Shown: one piece after another, positions 10,521 through 20,759 of the stretch
How positions within the stretch are numbered: position 1 is the stretch's first letter
How the letters are laid out: every line of letters starts with the position of its first letter
Assembly (NCBI GenBank): GCA_022478985.1
Contig: JAKSZP010000195.1
Coordinates: 62,001-126,000, forward strand
Length of the DNA stretch: 64,000 nt
Reading direction: 5' to 3'
DNA from: Massospora cicadina
Lineage: Eukaryota > Entomophthoromycota > Entomophthoromycetes > Entomophthorales > Entomophthoraceae
Notes under the pieces: generated by a model
Seen by the model: the letters and a program-made list of their open reading frames with translations, nothing else
What the model was told of the DNA's origin: nothing
The model's database searches: none
Position numbers and translations under genes: made by a program

Positions 10521-11106
10521 TGATATGACCTGACGAAAAGCTCCAAATAGCTGCGCGGAATGGGTGTTATTAGCCAGAGCTGAGTAATAGAATAGAATGT
10601 TGGTAAAATCGCCATTAAGTAAGACGATAAGGCAATACCAAGCTCTGGATGGGTAATCAAAGGTTTGCCTTCAAATAAGGCAACAAGACGATGTTATCAT
10701 ATGACAAATATTCAGTAGATCGCCTTAGATTAAGGCGATAGCATGTATAAGAATAATAGGAACTTCCAGAGCCTGTCAAAAATAACAACGAGCCAAAGAG
10801 AGTATGATTGAACAGAATAGCCTAAGCAAAAAGGGTTGAATCAGCTGAAGTTGCGGTATATAAGCATGATTAGAAGGCTAAGAGGGGAGTCTTTTGGTTA
10901 GTATGAAAGAAAGAGTGAGCAGAAGGATCTTCTATATACTTATAATAGTTAAAGGATATCTCTGAAGCTGTTGTTTCATATTTTGTTAATTTATTTTTTA
11001 ATTGTAGCAAGTACTGGAGATTCTCCATAACATCCATCCGTTGCTCAGTGGCTTGACCTTGATCACTCTTCCAGAGTATAGCAATTATATCGCCGATTTA
11101 ATAACA
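10521..11106 (+). repeat. TE-D 5' LTR (586 bp)
   Basis: It begins TGATATGACC and ends AATAACA. The partial 3' LTR at 48628-48804 matches its first 180 bp (AATGGGTG, GATAAGGCAATACCAAGCTCTGG, CAAATAAGGCAA). The LTR contains repeated AAGGCAA/AAGGCGAT-type motifs and a perfect inverted repeat at 10719-10739. Confidence 0.85.
10719..10739. repeat. Short perfect inverted repeat in the TE-D LTR
   Basis: ATCGCCTTA, a 3-base spacer GAT, then TAAGGCGAT: a 9-bp perfect hairpin. Related half-sites occur at 10622-10632 (GACGATAAGGC) and in the 3' LTR near 48790. It could be a protein-binding site or an RNA hairpin; the function is unknown. Confidence 0.6.
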
Positions 11107-11107
11107 G

Positions 11108-11125
11108 TGGTGCTCAATACAGGGG
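11108..11125 (+). promoter_or_regulatory. TE-D primer-binding site
   Basis: TGGTGCTCAATACAGGGG starts one base after the 5' LTR and differs at one position from the common PBS. Confidence 0.8.
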
Positions 11126-11129
11126 GCCC

Positions 11130-13015
11130 ATTGAACAGCAAACATAAAAAATTATCCAGTCATTGGCCATGTCACATCTGGCCTGCTTTGAAGTGGAATC
11201 CTCACATCATACACCAGCCAAATACACGGACATCAAAATTGTTTTAGACGCTGTGCTTAAAAAGCAAGATGAGCTCCTTCAGGAGTTTTAATAATATAAA
11301 GAACCAGCTTGACAACACGTTTATTCAACAACGAATTATTGGACAACAAAACAGGCAACTTACTAATAGTTTAGATGCTACTACTGAATGGCTACATTGT
11401 GTGAAGCGGAAGTTAAAAAAGCTCATCTAACCTTAAGCACCCTCTCTGGATAGTAGAAGAACAACAAAGTGCTGCTTGGTGAAATTTGTATTATGAGGAA
11501 TATGAATCTGGGTACCCAGTTGAGCTGCTTTTGCCAACCATACAGGCAGCGTGAGTTATTAAACCCATGAAGGAAGCTCTGGAGATGATTACGTTTTAGG
11601 GAATCAAATCCCCCAATTGATGGCCATACTGCCATTGAAGCTACACACGCCACCCTTGAAGCAACGAAAAACCATGTGCCACGCCTCTACTAAACCAGTT
11701 CCACAATGAGATACTGCCTATGGGTCTTAAACAATTTCTCCATATGCAACAAAGGATCGCAGTTGTGAGTGGGATGAGGAGGTTTGTATGAATAAACTTC
11801 TTCCATTTGTTTGTGATGAGAACATCCATAGGCACTTTAAAAAACTTGAGTCTATAGCAGAAGGAGCCTCAGATTGGTGCAAGGTAAAATTGATGATATC
11901 CGCCTTGGATGTTGGCAGCGCTGATCAAATCACATTCTGTCTCCTAAGCAGTTCCGTTACATACCTCGTAGTGAAGGACACTGTGCTGCAGTTCTTTGAG
12001 GGTATTGCAAAGAAGTCATAGCAAAAGGCCGAGTCCTTGACCATTAGGTTCTGTCTTAAGAGACCCTCGCTGCATTCGCCAAATGATTCACAGTGGAAGA
12101 CCACAAGTTAATAGGAGCAGGCACTCTAGATGAAGCAATGTGGTAATTGTGATGCCCTCTGCAGTGAAGCCATACCATACTTTACAACAAATGACTCCAT
12201 TTCTGTAGGATGATGTACCCCAGCTCAAGATTGTTTAATTTTTGTGCCATTTATCCGCTATCTTTACTCTGACTAATACAAATTAGAAACCTATTGCAGC
12301 TAATGCTGGATCTTCTTATTTGGGGGGCTTATCCCACCCTGTGCAGGCTCCTCCTAGTAACACTGGCCTTATTATAACTATGCACCCTGACCTTGGCTGA
12401 GTTACCCCCAGCAGTTTAACTTCTGGTATATACCTACTTATGACAATCACCAACAAGCCAACTTCTGACCTGGGCCTAATTACGCTGACCATCAGCAGTC
12501 AACCTATTGACTTGGCTCTTGTTACGCTGATTGTCAACAACCAAATTATCAGTATAGCCCATTTTTCTGAGAGCAAAGGATGCGGAACCTAAAGGATGAA
12601 TTGTTTTAAATGTGGTCGCCCTGGACACCTTGCTTGGAGTTGCCCCAATCGTTGGGTCCATTATGTACTTCAGGACTAGTACTACCATGGAAAAGATGGA
12701 GAGGAATAGAGACAGGACTCTCTATCTACGCTATCCCAACCTCAAACGTCCCATCTGAATCTATCATAGTATATTCATCAGAAGCCCCTCAGTATGATGA
12801 CAAGTACTAGCTCAACAGCCTGTTGGAAAGGTAAATGTACTGATATGAGAAAAAGCCATGGCCACAATGGAAGTGGGAACTTGGGAGCAACTGAAGCCTT
12901 AGCCTGTCATATTTTTGAACAAATTTCTTCTAAAAAGCCAGGCCCATCCTCAGATGCACCTTCTGTTAAAATCTGGGCCGCTATATGGTTGCTCGCTTTC
13001 ATTCCTTGATCTCAA
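11130..13015 (+). pseudogene. gag: TE-D gag with CCHC zinc knuckle
   Basis: A broken frame runs through 11170-12020. The piece at 11788-12021 (ending VKDTVLQFFEGIAKKS) matches the TE-E gag region around 20040-20090. A classical knuckle CFKCGRPGHLAWSC (CX2CX4HX4C) is encoded at 12602-12643. The segment after it (RTLYLRYPN-like, 12715-12740) corresponds to RDGTLYF in TE-E. Several stops interrupt the frame, so it is a fossil. The knuckle would bind the element RNA. Confidence 0.75.
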
Positions 13016-13019
13016 CTGA

Positions 13020-13880
13020 ATAGATTTTAGAATACTTGCGCTGATTTGATTAAAGTTTAACTGGGTCTATTAAGTTATGAATACTATTTTTAAAGTTATT
13101 TACCTAAAATCCACTCTGAGTGAATTTCCCAACGCTAGACAGGCGCTTCTTCGTCTTGAAGATACTTTGGTGCTGGTATGGATCACTTTTCTTATTCTCT
13201 TTTCGCAGAGCCAAGCGGAGACTTGATTAAATTAACCTAAGGATATCTTATACTTGCACTATTCTCTTAAGAGTAATGTTAAACAACCAATGTAAAACAA
13301 CTTAGCTATTATCAAGTTTGGTTCTACTTTTATTAAAGATGTTTGGGGGGTTTATATTATTGATTGACACGAAACTTTTCAGCTATCCGCTGAGGATAAT
13401 TTGCTCTCCTATGCTGGTTTAACCCTCAAAGGTAGGCATTAAAAGTTTTTTGGGTATCATTGACTTGATTTTCTTAGGCAGTGTAATTCTCAGCTGTTTG
13501 GCGACCAAACAATTGGTGTTAGGAGCTTATACCAATTGTGTTAGTCAATGACGCTTCTACCATAAAACACCAGCGTTATAACGCTTAGTTAGTTTCTTGT
13601 AACTCCCCATCCGTTTGCTCTAAATGATCCCCAATAATTTGACTATCAGGTATTGCTCATGCATCAAATCTTTGCTCAATTTCGTCAGGAATGATTCCCA
13701 ACAAGAATCTTTTAAGTCGGCGACTGCTTCTGGAAATTAAATCATTTTCTGCATAAATTTGACTATCAGTTGCTAATTCACTCATCAAATTCATGTTCAA
13801 TATCATCAAGGATGATTCCAACAATAATTTATCTAGTTGGCAGCCATTGCTGAGTTATAGATTGTAACTAATTTTCAATT
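13020..13880. other. Unassigned 0.86-kb stretch in the gag-protease interval of TE-D
   Basis: In TE-E and TE-G about 440 bp separates the zinc knuckle from the protease motif, but in TE-D the gap is about 1.4 kb. This stretch holds no open frame above about 50 codons and no LTR ends that I can recognise. It contains a diverged tandem duplication (13635-13861). TE-D pol-like sequence resumes near 13937 (EGVNVAFPVD). It may be a small unrecognised insertion, or it may be original sequence lost from the relatives. Confidence 0.5.
13635..13861. repeat. Diverged tandem duplication, two units of about 110 bp
   Basis: Unit 1 (13635-13744) and unit 2 (13754-13861) share, in order, TTTGACTATCAG, a CTCATCAAAT-like block, a TTCAATWTCRTCA-like block, GGAATGATTCC/GGATGATTCC, a CAACAA block and a GGC(G/A)(A/G)C(T/C)-like end. 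On the minus strand both encode a GII.D.IE..FD-like text, which hints at a short protein repeat. Its origin is unknown. Confidence 0.55.
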
Positions 13881-13884
13881 TTAT

Positions 13885-14500
13885 TAATCAGTCAATAGGT
13901 TGGATAATGTGGTCAACTGAAACGTTAATACCTTTCTAGAAAGGAGTAAACGTCGCCTTTCCAGTGGACAATATTGTTAAAAAAGGTCCAAAAGTTGGTG
14001 AGGGGTTATGAGCTTCCTTTGAAAAGAGATCCTATAAATGTCTGCGTGTTAAACTGACAAAGATTTTCTTTTTTATAAGTGTACATACTGTGACATTTTT
14101 GTAGCAAAAGTCAATTACGCTCTATCATAGATATGGGAACCTTAGTCAACTAAGTTTCCACTAAGTTAGTGGCGAATTTGATATCAAAACCTGATGTGGA
14201 ACATTGAATCTGTATGGGACTTCTGGAGCGTAAAAAAACGGTCTCCAAAGGAGAGTACAGTGCGCTACCTTGCAGTTTGGGTCAATTTTCATTATACCCC
14301 TGGCAATAGTAATACTTAACGATAATTATGACCTGTTGATCTGGACCCTTTTATCCAACATTTTGGTACTGTCATTAACATGACAGAAAAGACCTTCAAA
14401 ATTTTGGGGCAGCGGAATTTTAATTTATTTTACCTCCAGCGGAATGCCAAAGGATCTGTTGCATATGGGACACGTCAACCTTGCTTATAATGATGGGGTG
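13885..14500 (+). pseudogene. pol: TE-D protease region, first part
   Basis: EGVNVAFPVD (13937-13966) matches TE-E EGVEVEAPVV and TE-G EGVNVAIPVD, the segment before protease. A TYCDIF-like island (14085-14100) matches TE-E YCDIF. The active-site turn reads SIIDMGT (near 14124-14144), so DTG has become DMG. NYDLLIW (14325-14345) is the second protease motif (TE-B NSYDMLIG). The frame is then cut by the mini-LTR element after a NLAYNDG-like text (14480-14500). Confidence 0.7.
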
Positions 14501-15438
14501 TGTCAGAAAACCTTTTCCACGACACTGGGCTCTTCTGGTCAGCAGCCCAACCAGTATGAAGACTGGTCGGCCCTTGCCATTTCACCTTAGGCAACAGGTC
14601 AACAGCACCTAAGACCCTTGGCGCGTCACCTGCGCCATTTGAGGATCCCCCAGCCTAAACACCAACCAACAAGAAAACCATAAACATATATAAAAAGGGA
14701 GAATAGACAAAGAATATGTTTATTTAAAGGAAAGAGCTAGGTATCTATATTAACAAAAGGGCTACTGCGCCCATTGCTGACCTATCAGCTCATTGCTGGT
14801 TCTTCCAGTCAACCACCCTCTCTCTTTCTCGCTGCACTTCGCTCTCCCCTGGCATCAACCCTCTCCCCGTTTTTCCCAATGTCAATTTAGTTTAGGATCA
14901 TCATTGGCCTTGAGTCGCCAGTGAACTGTATAAATGATAATATATAAATTATTATCAAAATTGGATTTGACCTTTTATCAATTATTATGTGCCAGAAACC
15001 ACATCAGCTGCTTAGTAAAATCCGGAAAATATCAGCTTCTGACTGACATTACAATTTGACTTATTATTAGTCAATCTTTGGGTCATCACCTTTGTGCAAC
15101 AGTCAATTATATATAAGTCCCCAGAAACAACCTTGATCGCCTCAAACTCGGGATTGTTGTTTTATCTGACATTTAATAAATTACATAATTGTATCATCCA
15201 TGGCTAATAGTTGCCTGTGATCCATATACTAATTTGGGCTATTGATTGACCCCAACCAATTCTAATTTCCAATCTCAGTGGAATACTTGGATCTGGATTA
15301 GACCATTTGGGGAGCAACTATCAAGCAATCACTTAATATCCACAAAATCCAGTCTATAACCATTCCACCAGGATTGGCCTATTTCATCCTAAATATTGAT
15401 TAATCATTGGATGAATCCATCTGGTTAATTTTCTGACA
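14501..15438 (-). repeat. Mini-element 3' LTR (938 bp, minus orientation)
   Basis: It starts TGTCAGAAAACC and ends TTTTCTGACA on the plus strand. It shares long blocks with 15599-16541, for example GGTCAGCAG.CCAA.CAGTATGAAGAC and ACCTATCAGCTCAT.GCTGGTTCTTCCAG. An AT-rich block near 14940-14970 and TATATAAAAAGGGAGAATAG near 14688 are shared. Confidence 0.9.
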
Positions 15439-15598
15439 TTTCCCCCATTTAACCAGATGCTATTCCTTGTAATCTCAGCCTCAGCGTGTTGGGTTGGAAT
15501 CCAGGGCTTGTCCCCCCCTCATTAACAATTGCTGGAATCCTCAGCAATCTTTAGTTACTCCAGAATTAAACAAGTAGACCCCCTGTAGTGAGCACCAC

Positions 15599-16541
15599 TG
15601 TCAGAAAATCTCTTTTTCGTGATAGTGGGCTCTGCTGGTCAGCAGGCCAAACAGTATGAAGACTTGTCAGCCCTTGCTGTTTCGCCTTAGGTGACAGGGA
15701 TAGCAGCATTGGATGACACCTTGGCGTGTCACCCATGCCGTTCGGGGATCCCACAGCTTGAAAATCAACCGACAAGAATAAACATAAACTTATATAAAAA
15801 GGGAGAATAGGCAAAAGGAGATGTTATTCAAAGGGAAGCGTTAGGTATTTATATTAACAAAAGGGCTATTGTGCCAATAGCTGACCTATCAGCTCATCGC
15901 TGGTTCTTCCAGCCAACCGCTCTCTCTCACTATGCTTTTCTCTTCCCTGGTGTTGACTCTCTCGACCCATCATTTCTAATGTCCAAATTGGTTTAATCTC
16001 ATCATTGGACTTGAGTCGCAAGTGAGTCAACTATATAATTTATATTAAAATTACCATTAAAATTTGATTTGACCTTTTATCAAATCATTATGTGCCAGAA
16101 ATCACTTTGGCTGTATAGTAAATTTGGGAAATCTCAGTTCCTTACTGACAGTATGATCTAACTCTTCATTAGTCAATCTTTGAGGCAAATCGCCTTTTGG
16201 GCAACAGTCAATCAAATATGAGGTGCCAGAAACAACCTTGGCCGCCTTAACTTGTGATTGTTGGTTTCCGCCGGCATATATTAGATTATATAATTGATCA
16301 TCCTTGGCTACTAGCCACTGGTGATCCATAAACTTATTTGCGCCATTGATTGACTCCAACCAATCTAAATTTCTAATATTGGCGTAGTTATGGATTTGGC
16401 TCGACTCAATTGAGGAGCAACTATCAAGCAATCATCTAATATCCATGAAATATAATCAATAAGCCATTATTCTGGGATTGGCCTATTCATCCTAAATATT
16501 AATCAATCATTGCAGGAATCCATCTGGATATTTTTCTGACA
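15599..16541 (-). repeat. Mini-element 5' LTR (943 bp, minus orientation)
   Basis: It is the partner of 14501-15438, with many point differences, so the insertion is old. The plus-strand start TGTCAGAAAATC abuts the PBS complement on its left side. Confidence 0.9.
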
Positions 16542-16546
16542 AGGTG

Positions 16547-17170
16547 ATTATTTTTACTACCATCAAGTAAAAAAGAAGACCTGACCCTCCCTCAGCAGAT
16601 ATATGAATACTAAGGGCTGCCTCTCAAAGCTGCTGGATACTTATCCATCCCCTCCAGACACCAAAAGATAGTAAACACCATTTTAGAGGTGAAAATTCCA
16701 ATAAGGCTCTATGGGGAGGTTATTGGCTTCTATCAGCAATTGCGGCTTGAGCCCCATGTGCTCCAAACATTATTCTGACAGGACACCATGAGATCCAGGT
16801 TTTACTAGTGAACATACAAAAAGAACCTTTGCAGATCTGCCGCCATCTAATAATGGTATATATACACCTGAAACCAGTTGAGGAGGTCCTTCAGGTTCAT
16901 GAGTTTGGGTCACTGGATGAGTTTGTTCTACCTGTTGAATCTTAGCCCGGCGTAATGGCGGCTGTACTGCATGAAAATTTTAATGGGGTTATTGGATGAA
17001 CAGAAAGATCAGGCGATAGCTTTATTTTAAAAAATATAAGGAGATTTCTGTTGTTGATGACCATAGAAATAAAGCACTTGAGGGTGGTCCAGTGACTGGA
17101 CACTGGAGATAACTTTCCATCAGGTCTCAGCCAATCTGCCGATCTAGGGCAGCTGAAGAGGTATTTATCA
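16547..17170 (+). pseudogene. pol: TE-D protease-RT linker
   Basis: After the mini-element the TE-D text continues. YGEVIGFYQQLRLEPHV (16714-16765) matches TE-G NGEIIGLYQQLRLKPHV and TE-E YGEIEGPYHQSWLKTHV. VHEFGSLD-like text (16893-16920) follows, matching VHHIHNFGSWG of TE-G. Many stops interrupt it. This confirms that the mini-element is an insertion and not the end of TE-D. Confidence 0.75.
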
Positions 17171-18090
17171 AGTAAATCATGAAGCTACTGGAGCAAGGGA
17201 TTCTAGAACCATCAAAGATTTCGTGGGCTTCGCCCGTCCTAATTGTAAAAAAGAAGGATGGTACCAACTGGGTAGTAATAGATTACTGTAAGCTTAACAG
17301 TATAACCAAGAAGTAATTGTATCCCTTACCACATATTGACGACGCTTTGGATCAATTAGGAGAAGCCTTTTACTTCTTGGCAATGGATTTGATATTGGGT
17401 TACTGGCAATTGAGTTGCCAACGGTGGAACAGGAAATATTTTCCATAGTCACACTCAAAGGGCTTTTTCACACGACATGTAAAGCCTCAAAGGCTATGTA
17501 TTGCCCCAGCTACGTTTAACGGGCCATGGACACCATCCTTAGAGACCTGAAGCTGTCATGAGCTCTAATGTACCTTGATGATCTCAACATCTTCTCCCGC
17601 TCATTTTCTGAGCACATTACCCATTTGGAGGATTATTCCCCCAGCTTGCTGAGGCTAACATCAAGATCAAGCCCCATAAATGTCATTTCTTCAAGGACCA
17701 ACTGGAGTACCTTGGGTTTTAATAGGTGCAAAGGTGCTGAAACTTAACTAATCAAGGTTAGGCTATCCAAAAAAATGACTCCACCAAACAGTTAGCGCAA
17801 CATTCAAGTATTTTTGGGAATGGTTGGATAGTACCGACGCTTTATAACAAACTTCAGCTGTATTGGAGGTCCGTTGTTTGAGTTAGTATAAAATCATGTT
17901 TGAATAAAAGATACGTTGACAATGCTCCTTTGATACACTTTGAATGGCGTTAATTAAAGACAGTGCTGCACTATCCAAATTTTGATAAAATGTTTGTTTG
18001 TCCAGATGGATGCATCTCTTTCCACTGTAGGGGCGGTTCTATCTCAAAAGGACTATGAGGGGAGAGCACCCAGTTGCATACTGCAGTCAG
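17171..18090 (+). pseudogene. pol: TE-D reverse transcriptase and start of RNase H
   Basis: The motifs in order are: EQGILEPSKISWASPVLIVK (17193-17252), KKDGTNWVVIDYCKLN (17253-17300), a YPLPHIDDALDQLG-like block (17320-17360), the catalytic YLDD at 17571-17582, a FLGMVG.YRRFI block (17810-17850), and VQMDASLSTVGAVLSQKD of RNase H (18000-18050). The text stops at PVAYCSQ-like residues (18070-18090), where the solo LTR is inserted. YLDD is intact, but stops and frameshifts (for example the stop after ITKK, 17314) make it non-functional. Confidence 0.85.
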
Positions 18091-18900
18091 TGTCGGACAT
18101 TTGCCCTCATGGCTCCAAGAAAAGAATGTTTTGGGTCAAAATGGTCTGAAATGGGGATATGTCAGACATTTTTATAAGTTTTTCAATGATAAAAAGGATG
18201 ATCTAACTAATATAAATGCTTTTATCAGTTGAAAGACCCTGGCCAATTCTCGGTGGAACCCCACAAATTGGTGTAAGACTGATATAATACTAAATAGACA
18301 ATTAGCACGAAGTTGGACAGTTGAATTGCCCCAACAACGCGATGGAACCTGGAGAGTCTATCTGAAGTTTCTTCCCCAGCCACGTCCAGTTCCCTTAAAA
18401 TACCTAAGTGGGGACCCACCACCTTTTATAGGCTAGGCGGAGGTCCACCAAGCTGTAATAATTTTAGCTAATGGGGATTGGATGAAATTAATTAAATTGT
18501 TACCCCATAAATACATCTTGTCAAAAAATAACTCCCCTTCCATTGTTCAGCCAAAAAGAAGTGAGTTTTCTGAGCTTTGATAGGCTGAATTTACATATCT
18601 TTTTACCTGGACCTTACTAATCCGTTCCAAACTTACCATTGAATTCCCTTCAACCCTTAATACAGCTTAAATACTGACCAGTCAGATATTGAGAGGGTTA
18701 CTTTTTATTACCCATGCGGTTATTAATAGAATCTTTTATTCTAACTTTTTAGTTGTTACTTCCGCATATTCTCATTACAACTAGTGGTGATCAAACCACC
18801 CTTTAATATTTCAGCAGTAGAAATAAATTTTCTCCTGCAAAATTTTTGAACTCTGGAGAAAATTAGCACCAACGAGCATAACCAAAACCAGAGTCCAACA
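18091..18900 (+). repeat. Solo LTR (810 bp) related to the TE-B LTR
   Basis: It begins TGTCGGACATT, like the TE-B LTR start TGTCAGACATT, and ends TCCAACA. It has the TE-B LTR length and the internal landmark GATTGGATGAAATTAATT...TTACC (18477-18510). GTCAG (18086-18090) and GTCAA (18901-18905) flank it as the target duplication. No internal element sequence remains, so it is the product of LTR-LTR recombination. The interrupted TE-D RNase H resumes at 18901. Confidence 0.87.
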
Positions 18901-19066
18901 GTCAAAGCCTGAAATGCCATGAATGCAACTATACTGTGACTGAGTATAGTGTTTAGTAGTGGTATACACGTATAAGCAATTTAGGGTGTATTTGCATGGA
19001 ATGAAGTTTGAAGTCATAACATATCATGCTTTGTTATCTGGTTGCAGAATCTCGAGTAGCCTGGAG
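18901..19066 (+). pseudogene. pol: TE-D RNase H, middle part
   Basis: HECNYTVTE-like residues (18919-18945) match TE-E PECNYTVTERE. A WYT.ISNLG-like text follows, then the VITDHASL-like region in decayed form (19005-19030) and a NLE.PGGRL-like end at the TE-E junction. It is one of four pieces of the same domain, the others being at 18000-18090 and 34228-34340. Confidence 0.75.
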
Positions 19067-19071
19067 GGCGT

Positions 19072-19561
19072 TGTCAATAATCCAATATGAGTATATGATA
19101 TACTATAGTTCTGGTGAATTGTAATCCAGATTTGAAGCAAGCCTCAAGATTGAGCAATATGATTATTTCAGTGCGGATTGAATTTATTGAAGTAAATATG
19201 TTTTGGCAAATTGAGGGAATTCTGCCGAAGCCATAATGATAGAATAGAACCCTAGATTGATAGATAGAGAATTACTAGGCGGAACGTGTTAAATTCACCA
19301 AGGAATACTGAAAAATCTGAGAGTGAGAGTGAGAAGGGGAGGCTTTTACAAAACTTGATTGGTAGTAAAGAAGAGTAACGGAGCAGCTGTTAAGTTTATT
19401 ATTTAATAAGGTTATATCATCAGGGCAATAACTCCTTATAAAGTCTTTATTATCAATAATTATTGACGGCCAGTGATCCTCATATCACTCATCTATTTCT
19501 CATTGTGTTTCTCATGTGCAACTCATTCAGCGGAATCAAGAAAATCCACCAAAAGCTAACA
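19072..19561 (+). repeat. TE-E 5' LTR (490 bp)
   Basis: It begins TGTCAATAAT and ends AAAAGCTAACA. It is matched by 33727-34227 through shared blocks such as CTCCTTATAAAGTCTTTATTAT and ATTCAG.GGAATCAAG. The start was set by the GGCGT duplication and by homology to the TE-G LTR, since the 5' end is diverged from the 3' LTR. Confidence 0.82.
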
Positions 19562-19562
19562 T

Positions 19563-19580
19563 TGGTGCTCACTACAGGGG
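19563..19580 (+). promoter_or_regulatory. TE-E primer-binding site
   Basis: TGGTGCTCACTACAGGGG, identical to that of TE-B and one base after the LTR. Confidence 0.85.
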
Positions 19581-19599
19581 ACCCATTGATCAACTTATT

Positions 19600-20649
19600 A
19601 AATAACTTCATATTTGTCATTCCATGGCACAAATAGTTCCCCTCAATGGGGGAATACCAGTTTTTTGAGTAGTCACAATATGCAGAACTGAAACTTGATT
19701 TGGATACACTATTCCAGGCTCAAAAAATGCTTTTCCACGAAAATAAATTTTTAACTTATCAGCTCGCCAAGGCTTTTCACCATCTGCACCTGGTGGGTGG
19801 CCAAACCAACCTACTTGCCACCTTTTGGGAAATACTACCGAGCAGATATATTGTTCAGAGTGCACGTTAAATGAGGTTGTTAGGGAAGGGGAGGTCTAAA
19901 GTGAGAAAGATGCCCTCATCTCATCATGATGGAAACATAAAAAGGTTTTTAATCAGTTTCAATCACCATGGGGGGCTTCCAATTGGCGGAAAGCTAGACT
20001 GTTGTTATATTCATTAAACATTGCAAGCGCCAACAAGGTCACATGTTACCTTGTGAGTAGTAGTGCAACCTACCCAGAAGTGATGGAGAATGTTATCCGT
20101 CTGTCTGGGGCAAGGCAATAATGGCTCAGCACAAGGAAGAGTTTTAAATATCTTTTCATAAAAATGAATCCTTAATGGAGTTTGTGGAGCAATTCAAAGC
20201 TCAGGCTCATGTGTTGATAGGAGCGAATATCTTTACTAATGAGGAGGTTGGCGTAGCAATGGCCGCGGCTACTAAGCCATATTAGGAACTGTATAATGCT
20301 ATGACCACCATTCTGAAAGATGACGCGGAGCTATTAGAAATTGTCAATTGCTTACGTCATCTATCTATCACTTTTGATGCTCTCAATGTGGAATGGAAAG
20401 CCTCTGCAACCACTACCAAATCCTCACCAGATATGGGCAACAACAACTTGATTAGAACCTGCTGGGGAATACTTATCCACTTAATGCTCTGACAAGTCTT
20501 TTCTGCCCCCATTTTACTCAGCCAGTTTGTCACCAGCCATATTGCTATCTAGCAATTAAAATCAGACTCGGGTCTATGAGGAATGCAGAGATGAGTGCCA
20601 TTTACTAATTCATGTTTATCACGTGGCCAATGAAGCCATTGTGCGGCTA
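19600..20649 (+). pseudogene. gag: TE-E gag, left of LINE-1
   Basis: Decayed gag text. A SANKVTCYLVSSSATYPEV-like block (20030-20090) is the equivalent of TE-D FCLLSSSVTYLVVKDT. The open stretch 20301-20492 (TTILKDDAELLEIVNCLRHL) matches TE-G THILKDDAALLEIVNCLRHL (minus strand near 39930). A proline-rich PLNALTSLFCPHFTQP block follows (20480-20530). The zinc-knuckle region near 20613-20649 is damaged and is the site of LINE-1 insertion. Confidence 0.72.
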
Positions 20650-20759
20650 TTTTTATTTAACTGAGGTAAGCCAACCAGGGGACAGACATTACCAAATATA
20701 TGTGAAACTAAGAGAATAACTAAGAAATATAAAAATTGGGCACCCCAGGGTACTCAAGT

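Larger units (their letters stand above)
14501..16541 (-). mobile_element. Mini LTR element (TRIM-like), 2.04 kb with a 160-bp interior
   Basis: Two 940-bp LTRs (14501-15438 and 15599-16541) flank only 160 bp. On the minus strand the interior starts with a PBS (15597-15579, TGGTGCTCACTACAGGGG) one base from the 5' LTR, and ends with a polypurine tract (AAATGGGGGAAAT) next to the 3' LTR. Each LTR begins and ends with TGTCAGAAAA/TTTTCTGACA-type inverted ends. The target duplication is GGGTG (14496-14500) and AGGTG (16542-16546). There is no coding capacity, so it must have moved with proteins from another gypsy element. It sits in the TE-D protease region, which resumes at 16547. Confidence 0.92.

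Noticed and set aside
14501..16541. Two independent solo LTRs in tandem
   Set aside because: PBS and polypurine tract lie at the right places between them, and one target duplication flanks the pair.
19096..19561. TE-E 5' LTR starting at TGATATAC (19096)
   Set aside because: The first five flanking bases there do not recur at the right end, while GGCGT before 19072 does, and TE-D protein text joins cleanly at that border.
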